Below, piece by piece: positions 35,866 through 42,906 of a stretch of 64,000 bases of DNA. Source of the DNA: Buchananella hordeovulneris (lineage in GTDB: Bacteria > Actinomycetota > Actinomycetes > Actinomycetales > Actinomycetaceae); assembly GCF_001907235.1 (NCBI RefSeq), contig NZ_MQVS01000002.1, forward strand, positions 62,001-126,000, in the 5' to 3' direction. Position numbers and translations under genes: made by a program. Every line of letters begins with the position of its first letter. The stretch's first letter is position 1. The notes beneath the pieces were generated by a model. It ran no database searches, was not told the origin of the DNA, and saw only the letters and a program-made list of their open reading frames with translations.

Positions 35866-37032
35866 CTAGGGGCGAATTTGCGACGCACGCTTGTGGAGCG
35901 CGGCAAAAATCTTGCCTAGTTCGGGAGCCTCGGGATGTGCCTCAGCTAGTTTTGCGATGCCGGTGGCCGCTTTCATCATTTCATCGGCGGTTCCGTGCCG
36001 CACGATAAAATTGTGTAGTCCCTTTGCTAGCTGGATGGCAATTTGGGGAAGGTGGTGTTCCTCGTACAGGGCTTTGAGTTGGGAGACGGTATAAATAAGC
36101 TCGGGGGCAGTTTCCTGAGCTGCGGTGAGGTTGAGGAGGGCCATCGCCTGCAGGATGGCGATCTTAGGAATTGGGTGTGCCTCGTGCAGTGCCTTAATTT
36201 GGGCGACGGTATCCACCTGCTCGGAGGCGGTTTGCTGTTTCGTGTTGAGATTGAATAGTGCCTGCGCTAGTGAGTTGGCGACTTCGGGGGTGGGATGCTG
36301 CTGATATAGGGCCCTGATGTGGTCGATGGTGCCAGCCCGCTCGGCGGCGGTTGCCTGCCTCACGATAAGATTAAATAGGACCCTCGCCAGCACGGTGGCG
36401 ATTTTGGGGGTGGGGTGTTCCTGGTATAGGGCTTGGATGTAGGCAAGAGTTCCCGCTGACTCGGAGGTGGTTTCCTGTGCAGCAGAGAGATTGGCTAGAG
36501 CCATCGCCAGCACGGTGGCGATTTCGGGGGTGGAGTGTTCCTGGTACAGGGCCTTGATGTGGTCGATGGTGCTAGCCCGCTCGGTGGCGGTTGCCTGCCT
36601 CACGATAAGATTAAATAGGGACTTCGCCAGTTCGGTGGCGATTTCGGGGGTGGGGTGTTCCTGGTACAGGGCCCTGATGTGGTTAATGGCGCGTGCCTGC
36701 TCGGTGGTGGTTTCCTGTTTAATAGTAAGATTAAATAGGGCCATTGCCAGTTCGGTGGCGATTTCGGAGGTGGGGTGCTGCTGGTATAGGGCCTGGATGT
36801 GGGCGGTTATTTTCTTCATTTCAGTGGTGGTTTCCCGTCTGATAGTAAGGTTGAATAAGGTCTTTGTCAGTGGGGTCGTGATTTCGGAGGTGGGGTGCTG
36901 CTGGTATAGGGCCTGGATTTGGGGGATAGTGCTGGCCCGCTTGGTGACGGTTTCCTGTGTGACGGCGAGAAGGATCAGCACCACGGCCAAAGCAGCGGCA
37001 CGCTCGGTGGCGGGCGCGGCGCGGTAGGCCAA
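35866..37032 (-). CDS. Solenoid repeat protein B of the STAND cluster (start codon damaged)
   Basis: 388 aa from TTG 37032. It consists of about nine near-regular 40-residue repeats (ATERASTIDHIKALYQEHST and similar). The last ~90 residues match the C-terminus of the STAND protein, as in KLAEAHPEAPELGKIFAAL. In-frame homology to the N-termini of C and D extends upstream to 37071, but the codon that is GTG in them is GTT here, and a TAG lies four codons above it. Translation must therefore use TTG 37032 or a non-standard codon, or be much reduced. Confidence 0.62.
   Translation of the reverse strand: MAYRAAPATERAAALAVVLILLAVTQETVTKRASTIPQIQALYQQHPTSEITTPLTKTLFNLTIRRETTTEMKKITAHIQALYQQHPTSEIATELAMALFNLTIKQETTTEQARAINHIRALYQEHPTPEIATELAKSLFNLIVRQATATERASTIDHIKALYQEHSTPEIATVLAMALANLSAAQETTSESAGTLAYIQALYQEHPTPKIATVLARVLFNLIVRQATAAERAGTIDHIRALYQQHPTPEVANSLAQALFNLNTKQQTASEQVDTVAQIKALHEAHPIPKIAILQAMALLNLTAAQETAPELIYTVSQLKALYEEHHLPQIAIQLAKGLHNFIVRHGTADEMMKAATGIAKLAEAHPEAPELGKIFAALHKRASQIRP
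35930..36990. repeat. 120-bp tandem repeats in repeat gene B
   Basis: The same 120-bp period as in the NTPase gene continues here, with TGGCGATTTCGGGGGTGG and TCCTGGTATAGGG-type segments recurring on the plus strand. The units are closest to those of the NTPase gene. Confidence 0.75.
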
Positions 37033-37077
37033 CTCCAGCTCGGCTAGAAAGGACTCGGAAGGAATGGGAACCCTGGC

Positions 37078-37083
37078 AGCCTA
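37078..37083 (-). promoter_or_regulatory. Shared leaderless-type promoter of repeat gene B
   Basis: TAGGCT on the minus strand lies 6 nt before the GTT (37071-37069) that replaces the GTG start found in genes C and D. Confidence 0.4.
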
Positions 37084-37112
37084 GTGCAGGGAGCCTGGAG
37101 CTAGGGGTGGGT

Positions 37113-40100
37113 TTACTCCATCCATTTGCGTAGTTTGCTAAGAAGCTCCCTTATGTCAGGGGCCTCAGGATGTGCCTCAGCTAATTTTGCGATGCTGGTG
37201 GCCGCTTTCTTCATCTCAATGGTGGTTCCGTATTTTCTGATAAAATTGAATAAGGACTCTGCTAGCTGGTAAGCAATTTCGGGAAGTCGGTGTTCCTCGT
37301 ACAAGGCTTTGAGCTGAGAGACGGTAGAAAACCGCTCAGGGGCAGTTTTCTTAGCGATGTTAAGGCTGTTGAGGGTCATCGCCTGCAGGATGACGATCTC
37401 AGGAATTGGGTGTGCCTCATGCAGTGACTTAATTTGGGCGACGGGATCCATCAGCTCGAAGGCAGTTCGCTGTTCCAAGTCGAGCCTGAATAGGGCCAAC
37501 CTCGAGCTGAGGTTGAATAGAGCCATCGCCAGTGTGAGGCCAATTTCAGGAATTGGGTGCGCCTCGTGCAGTGCCCTAATTTGGGTGACGGTATCCAGCA
37601 ACTCGGAGGGAGTTCGCTGTCTTGAGTTGACGATGTATAGCGCCTGCGCCAGTGGATTGGCGATGTCGGGAATGAGGTGCTGTTGGTACAGAGCCTGAAT
37701 GTGGTCGATGGTGCTCGCTCGCTCGGTGGCGGTTTCCTGCCTCACGGTGAGGTTGAATAGGGCCCGTGCTAGTCGGGTGGCGATTTCGGGGGTGGGGTGC
37801 TGTTGGTATAGAGCTTGGATGCGATCAACAGTATTGGTCAGCTCGGTGGCGGTTTCTTGCCTGATAGTAAGGTTGACTAGTGCCTTTGCCAGTTCGGTGG
37901 CGATTTCGGGGTGGGGGTGTTTTTCGTGTAGTGCCTTGATCTGGGCGACCGTATCCTCAAGGTCGGTGGCGGTTTCCTGTGTAGCGGTGAGGTTGAATAG
38001 GGCCATTGCTAGTGGGGTGGCGATTTCGGGGGTGGGGTGCTGTTGGTACAGAGCCTGAATGTGGTCGATGGTGCTCGCTCGCTCGGTGGCGGTTTCCTGC
38101 CTCACGGTGAGGTTGAATAGTGCCCGTGCTAGTCGGGTGGCGATTTCGGGGGTGGGGTGCTGTTGGTACAGAGCCTGGATCTGAGCGACGGTTTCCGCCC
38201 GCTGGGGGGCGGTTTCCTGCCTCGCGGTGAGGTTGAATAGGGCCATTGCTAGTGGGGTGGCGATTTCGGGGTGGGGGTGTTCCTGGTATAGGGCCTGGAT
38301 CTGAGCGACGGTTTCCGCCCGCTCCGTGGCAGTTTCCTGCCTCACAGTGAGATTGACCAGGGCTCCCGCCAGGAAGGCGGCAATTTCGGGGGTGTGGTGT
38401 GTCTGGTAAATCTCTTCGAGTAACGCCAGTAACTGCGGGCGCTTTGCTGCAGTGGTGCTATAGATCGGAAATACCAGGGCAGAAGCCAGCGCTTTGGCGG
38501 CAGAGGGGGTGGCAGGGGGCGCGAGTAGGTACTTAGTGCTTAGAACAAGATTTACCATCTTGTCTTGCGTATCCAAGTCAGCCAACGCTCGCGCGAGAAA
38601 GTCCGCGAAGCTATCTGCATCTCGCTCGTATGCGGCGGCGACCAGGTCTGCTACCTTACTCTCGTATCCCTCTGCAAGCCATTCCTGCACGCGGGATACC
38701 ACTAGATGTTCGCCCGGAATGTCCGGCTGATATGGGATGACTTGGTTACTCCCGTCGCCGACGATAGTTTTTAGGGTGCTGCCGTAACATTCTTTGAATT
38801 TTGGTTTCTCTTCCTTTATGAGGCGGAGGAGAAACTCTGGAGCCTGCTGCTCCGCAGTGGCCAGGGTGCTCTTGGTGGCGGTGGCGAACACCCAGAGATC
38901 TAGCGCATGGTCCCACCAGTCCGGCAGCGCGCGTTGCAGACGTTGCTTTTCGCGTTCGTATATCACCGACCGGAGGTCATGGGCGCTCCAGCTCCGCCAA
39001 TCGCTATCGGGATTGTCGAGGTGAGCGCGGACCAGGAAGAGCAAATAGAGCGGACGTTGGCCCTCGGGATCAATCTCCCGTTCCAGCCGTGCTACGAGCT
39101 CCCGCGCGGTGCGGGGTTCCATCCGGCGAACAATTGCGCTGGAGGACGCGTCCAAGCGACCTAGCTCTTCAACCAGCTGAATTTTCTCTGCGGTAGGAAT
39201 ATGGTTCCGGTTGAGTCTGAGGTTTACCAGACCCCGATGCTGCTCAAGGTCCGCAGCGCCGTAGTACTGGCACAGCTGGGAGTACCACTGCGGCTCCCGC
39301 GTAAAGCCTGCTTTTTCGTCCTCCCGCCAATCCTCACGCTCTAGTAACACGACACGCACCGGACTACCGGTAATGGTGGGCAGCCCGCTGAGCCACCTGG
39401 CGACCTGGGGCGCGTCCACCGAGACGTAGTCGATAACGAGCAAATAGCCGATGGGCGCCTGAGCCAGCGCCTGGAGGTCAGTGTGCTGTAGGGCGTTGCG
39501 GTGCAGAAAGAAGGCCTGCCAGCCCTGCTCCCGCATCCGCGCACACAGCTCCCACGCAAGGCGCGACTTGCCGGTCCCACCCGGGCCGGTGATGGCAGTC
39601 CAGCGCCAGCGGTCTGCCGGGCCGTCCAGGCAGAACCTCTCTAGGCGCGCCAGGGGCTCCGCCCTGCCGACGAACGGCACCTGTTCCGAGCGAAAATCGA
39701 AGAAGGCGCTGCTTTCCCGCACCTCGCGCTCGTCAGCGCGCAGGCCGGGATGGCACTCCAGTTCCAGAGCAGAGGAAAGTCCCCGGAGTTGCGGCAGCTG
39801 GGCTTCCAACTGACTGACACGCGTGCGCAGGTGCTCCCGGTCGGCCTTGCTCCGGGCCGCGAATTGCGCCACCTGGGCGGCGACGGCGTAGGTGCGGTCA
39901 GTCAGCACCTGCTGCAGCATGTGGGACAGGTATTCCCGCGCTGCCCGGGCGCCAGCCGCGGGATCCCGGCGATCAGCCAAGCCCGTCCCGGGGTGATCGC
40001 GCAGCCCCTCAACCGTCGGTGGGACGCCGCGGTCCAGACACTGCAAGAAGTACGCCACGCAGCCGTCGCGCTCCGCCTGCATCCACTGGCTGCCAGATCC

Positions 40101-40355
40101 GGTACGGAGCTCCTCGGCCCGGTCCCAGCCCTGGCGGGCCAACCTGGCTAGCGCCTGGTGCCACTTCTCGACATCTGCGCCCGGCAGACAATCCCGCAGG
40201 AGGGCAAAGAGCCCAGCCCCGGCCCCCAAATAGTCCCCGCCGACGACCGCCCCTAAGACCGCACCACCTTGCACAACACTGCCTACGCGCGAGACCACGA
40301 CGTCTCCTTCCAACCAGCGGAGTAGCTGCTCCGAAGATAGCAGCCGCCAACTCAC
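37113..40355 (-). CDS. STAND-type NTPase with C-terminal 40-residue solenoid repeats
   Basis: 1080 aa. Residues 1-220 are an unrecognised N-terminal region. A Gly/Val-rich GSVVQGGAVLGAVVGGDYLG lies near 25-44, followed by helices to a conserved-looking FFDFRSEQVPFVGRAEPL. The NTPase domain has Walker A GPGGTGKS (257-264) and Walker B YLLVIDY (304-310), then helical regions to ~620 that would be the winged-helix/arm part. From ~640 to ~1075 there are about ten 40-residue repeats (HIQALYQQHPTPEIATPLAM type). This order of effector, NTPase and solenoid sensor is that of STAND proteins, including antiphage sensors. The GTG start overlaps a short upstream frame. Confidence 0.82.
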   Translation of the reverse strand: MSWRLLSSEQLLRWLEGDVVVSRVGSVVQGGAVLGAVVGGDYLGAGAGLFALLRDCLPGADVEKWHQALARLARQGWDRAEELRTGSGSQWMQAERDGCVAYFLQCLDRGVPPTVEGLRDHPGTGLADRRDPAAGARAAREYLSHMLQQVLTDRTYAVAAQVAQFAARSKADREHLRTRVSQLEAQLPQLRGLSSALELECHPGLRADEREVRESSAFFDFRSEQVPFVGRAEPLARLERFCLDGPADRWRWTAITGPGGTGKSRLAWELCARMREQGWQAFFLHRNALQHTDLQALAQAPIGYLLVIDYVSVDAPQVARWLSGLPTITGSPVRVVLLEREDWREDEKAGFTREPQWYSQLCQYYGAADLEQHRGLVNLRLNRNHIPTAEKIQLVEELGRLDASSSAIVRRMEPRTARELVARLEREIDPEGQRPLYLLFLVRAHLDNPDSDWRSWSAHDLRSVIYEREKQRLQRALPDWWDHALDLWVFATATKSTLATAEQQAPEFLLRLIKEEKPKFKECYGSTLKTIVGDGSNQVIPYQPDIPGEHLVVSRVQEWLAEGYESKVADLVAAAYERDADSFADFLARALADLDTQDKMVNLVLSTKYLLAPPATPSAAKALASALVFPIYSTTAAKRPQLLALLEEIYQTHHTPEIAAFLAGALVNLTVRQETATERAETVAQIQALYQEHPHPEIATPLAMALFNLTARQETAPQRAETVAQIQALYQQHPTPEIATRLARALFNLTVRQETATERASTIDHIQALYQQHPTPEIATPLAMALFNLTATQETATDLEDTVAQIKALHEKHPHPEIATELAKALVNLTIRQETATELTNTVDRIQALYQQHPTPEIATRLARALFNLTVRQETATERASTIDHIQALYQQHLIPDIANPLAQALYIVNSRQRTPSELLDTVTQIRALHEAHPIPEIGLTLAMALFNLSSRLALFRLDLEQRTAFELMDPVAQIKSLHEAHPIPEIVILQAMTLNSLNIAKKTAPERFSTVSQLKALYEEHRLPEIAYQLAESLFNFIRKYGTTIEMKKAATSIAKLAEAHPEAPDIRELLSKLRKWME
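37130..38430. repeat. 120-bp tandem repeats encoding the STAND solenoid
   Basis: The 3' third of the NTPase gene repeats with a 120-bp period. Some units are identical over long stretches; for instance the blocks beginning at 37681 and 38041 match over about 75 bp, exactly three periods apart. Such identity suggests recent unit duplication or conversion. Confidence 0.8.
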
Positions 40356-40405
40356 GGGCCCAGCGGGCTGTAGCAGCAGAGCCCGCGCTCACACCGCTGC
40401 CTCAC
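40352..40405 (-). other. Possible 17-codon leader frame with hairpin before the STAND gene
   Basis: A TAGCCT box (40420-40415) lies 9 nt before GTG 40405. That GTG opens a 17-aa frame (VRQRCERGLCCYSPLGP) whose TGA overlaps the GTG of the NTPase gene (GTGA). Inside the frame a 7-bp hairpin, GCGGGCT/AGCCCGC (40386-40363), sits 7 nt before the NTPase start. Translating the short frame would open the hairpin and could couple it to the NTPase. Not proven to be translated. Confidence 0.35.
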
Positions 40406-40433
40406 GGGTCCAACAGGCTACATTCCCGCTGAC

Positions 40434-41243
40434 CTACCGCCAGCGCGCGAAGCCGCCTTCGCTGTGCAGCACCTGCCCGGTTATCCAACGCGCATCGTCG
40501 GTGAGCAGCCAGGTCAGCAGGCGGGCGGCGTCGTCCGGCTCGCCCCAGCGGCCCGCCGGGAACATGTGGGCGGTGGCCGCCAGCATCTCGGGGGTGACGT
40601 AGCCCGTGTCCACCGGGCCCGGGTTGACGCAGTTGACCCGGATGCCGACGTCGGCCAACTCGTCGGCGAGCGTCAACGTGATCCCCGCCAGGGCCGCCTT
40701 CGCGGTGCCGTAGGCGACCTCGCCCGGCAGCGGCCCGAGACCCTGCCCCGAGGTCAGCAACACGATCGCCCCCGCCTGGCCCGCCGGATGCTGGGCCGCG
40801 AACGCCTGTGCCAGCAGCAGCGACGCCCGCGTGTTGACCGCCCAATGCCGGTCCAGCTCGGCCGCCGTGATGCTCGCTAGCGGTCCGTCACTGCCCGAGA
40901 GCGCTTGGTTGCACACCAGGCCGTGCACCCGCCCGAACTCGGCGACCGCCGCCGCGACCAGCTGGCCCGGCGCGGTCGGGTCGCTCAGGTCGAGGCTCAC
41001 CTCCGCCAGGCGCGCCCCCGGCGTCAGGTGGGAGCGGATCCCCGCCACCACCGTCTTGACGTCGTCGGCGCCCCACGGCTGCTCAACGTCGTGTGGCGAG
41101 AAGTGGTGCACGAACACGTTCGCGCCCGCCGCGGCCGCGCGGCAGGCAGTCGCAAACCCAATCCCGGCCCGCCGACTCGCCCCGGTGACGAGCACCGTCC
41201 GGCCCCGCAACGGCACAGGATCGATCGTCAGCTTTTCCGGCAT
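40434..41243 (-). CDS. Short-chain dehydrogenase/reductase
   Basis: 269 aa. The cofactor site is VLVTGASRRAGIGFA near residue 17, followed by a Ser in LLTSGQG and the catalytic AYGTAK (Tyr and Lys), then NCVNPGPVDTGYV. It resembles 3-oxoacyl-ACP reductase-like SDRs, but the substrate is unknown. It is the last gene of a three-gene string with the 2H phosphoesterase and the methyltransferase, 9 nt after the former. Confidence 0.85.
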   Translation of the reverse strand: MPEKLTIDPVPLRGRTVLVTGASRRAGIGFATACRAAAAGANVFVHHFSPHDVEQPWGADDVKTVVAGIRSHLTPGARLAEVSLDLSDPTAPGQLVAAAVAEFGRVHGLVCNQALSGSDGPLASITAAELDRHWAVNTRASLLLAQAFAAQHPAGQAGAIVLLTSGQGLGPLPGEVAYGTAKAALAGITLTLADELADVGIRVNCVNPGPVDTGYVTPEMLAATAHMFPAGRWGEPDDAARLLTWLLTDDARWITGQVLHSEGGFARWR

Positions 41244-41252
41244 CGCTGCCTC

Positions 41253-41960
41253 CTAACAGACCGGCCAGTAGGTGGCCATCGACGAAAAGTGCAGCCCGTG
41301 CAGTAGCTCGGGCAGCAGCTCCACCTCGTAGTCTCGCACCTTTAAGCTCAGCTCCCGCAGGGTGGCCGCCAAGGCGGGCGGAAACTCCGGCGCCACCGGG
41401 CCGGACCGGTAGTAGGCCAGCGTGAGGTGAGGCGTGAAGTGCGGGTGGGGCACCAGGTGGCTGACGCAGTCGCGCGCCGCTAGCAGGCGCCGGTGGGCGG
41501 CCTCGTCCACGGCCTGCAGCCCCACCACCACACTCGTGTTCACCAGGTTGAAGACGTAGGTCAAGCGGCAGCGGACGGGGCCGAGCGCGCGGGCCGCCGC
41601 CACCGCCACCCCCAGTGCCGGGCCGTCCCGAAAGACGTCCGCTGCCACCGCCGCCAGCTGGCTGCTGGCGCGCAGATCGTGCAAGGTGACGTGGGCGAGC
41701 GCGGGCGGGAGGGGAGCGGCCAGGTGCTCCCCGTGGCGGGCGTGCAATGTGTCCGCCAGCCGCGCGACATACTCTTGTGCGGAGGCGGGCAGCAAATAGG
41801 CCGTGGTGTTGCCGAAGAAGGGCAAAAACCGTCCCGTTTCGGCTGCCACCTTCTCGGCGACGGCCGGATTGACCGCGAAATCGTGCGGCACCGAATCCGC
41901 GGCGAAGGCGCCGATCCGGGCGGCGAAAGCGGCGAGGGACTCGCGGCGCCAGTCACTCAC
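41253..41960 (-). CDS. 2H phosphoesterase-like protein
   Basis: 235 aa. Two spaced His motifs, HVTLHDL in the middle and HLTLAYYR towards the end, are the pair that defines the 2H phosphoesterase superfamily (2'-5' RNA ligase and cyclic phosphodiesterase relatives). The remaining fold is consistent with this. The substrate could be a cyclic nucleotide end or another cyclic phosphate. It overlaps the methyltransferase by 8 nt. Confidence 0.7.
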   Translation of the reverse strand: MSDWRRESLAAFAARIGAFAADSVPHDFAVNPAVAEKVAAETGRFLPFFGNTTAYLLPASAQEYVARLADTLHARHGEHLAAPLPPALAHVTLHDLRASSQLAAVAADVFRDGPALGVAVAAARALGPVRCRLTYVFNLVNTSVVVGLQAVDEAAHRRLLAARDCVSHLVPHPHFTPHLTLAYYRSGPVAPEFPPALAATLRELSLKVRDYEVELLPELLHGLHFSSMATYWPVC

Positions 41961-42783
41961 CGGCGGCCCCCGTCGGCTTGCGGGCGGCGATGATCAGCGT
42001 GCCCGGCATGAGCTCGCCGCGGCGCGGACCCCAACCGCCCCACGTGGAGCGCCCGGCCCGCCACGTCGGCTCCCACATGCCCGTAATCTGCAAACCCGCC
42101 GCCAACACGTCGGCCACGTGCGTCGAGACGGGCCGGTGGTGCTCCGCATACACCACCTGCTCGCCCTGGCGCTCCACATACGGCCGGGTATCGAAGTACG
42201 ACCGGCTAATCGTCAGTCCCGCCTCGCTGTCGGTGTCCGGAAACATCCACCGCACCGGGTGCGAGGTGGAAAACACCCACCGCCCGCCCGGCCGCAACAC
42301 CCGCGCCACCTCGGCGTGGATCCGCTCCGGGTCCGGAACGAACGGGATCGCCCCGTAGGCCGTGAAGCACACGTCAGCGCTCTCGTCCGCCAACGGTAGC
42401 GCCCGCGCGTCCGCCACCACCAGCGGAAACTCCACCCCGTGCCGCTCGTTGAGTGCCCGCGCCTGCGCCAACATCCCGGCCGAGATATCCGTGGCTACCA
42501 CGCGGGCCCCTTGGCCCGCCAGGTAGCGCGAACCCTGCGCCGCGCCCGCCCCGATCTCCACCACGTCCCGGCCCGCCACCGGCCCCAGCAGCTCCACGTC
42601 GCGCTCGCGCCAGCCCTCCACGCACCACGTCAACTCGGTATCGCCCAGGAACTCCCCGTGCTCGGCGTAGTATTCCGCCGCCTGGCCGTCCCACCACCGG
42701 CCCGTTGCCGCCACCGTGGCCTCCTGTTCGGCGGGGGAGAGGTCGTCGTAGCCGCCCGTGACGTAATTAATGTCGTCGCTCAC
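41953..42783 (-). CDS. Class I SAM-dependent methyltransferase
   Basis: 276 aa. Motif I is VVEIGAGAAQGSRYLA, with motif II VVATDIS, LVVADARALPLAD, and RVLRPGGRWVFSTSHP as the post-motif region. It begins with WWDGQAAEYYAEHG, common in actinobacterial ubiquinone/menaquinone-type or small-molecule methyltransferases. The substrate is unknown. The GTG start at 42783 was chosen because the longer frame runs antisense through rpsA. It is divergent from rpsA. Confidence 0.85.
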   Translation of the reverse strand: MSDDINYVTGGYDDLSPAEQEATVAATGRWWDGQAAEYYAEHGEFLGDTELTWCVEGWRERDVELLGPVAGRDVVEIGAGAAQGSRYLAGQGARVVATDISAGMLAQARALNERHGVEFPLVVADARALPLADESADVCFTAYGAIPFVPDPERIHAEVARVLRPGGRWVFSTSHPVRWMFPDTDSEAGLTISRSYFDTRPYVERQGEQVVYAEHHRPVSTHVADVLAAGLQITGMWEPTWRAGRSTWGGWGPRRGELMPGTLIIAARKPTGAAGE

Positions 42784-42906
42784 CGGTGATCCTTCCGCAA
42801 ACTGCTGCGGGCGCTCGCCCACTCCTGTTAAGCTATCCCACGGTGTGGCCTGCCCTCGGCAGCCGTGCCGCACCGCAAACTGTCCATATTCCATCGGAGT
42901 TATCTC

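Noticed and set aside
35930-38430. Regular 120-bp repeats as a CRISPR array
   Set aside because: The units are in-frame coding repeats without distinct spacers, and they translate to a regular two-helix protein repeat.
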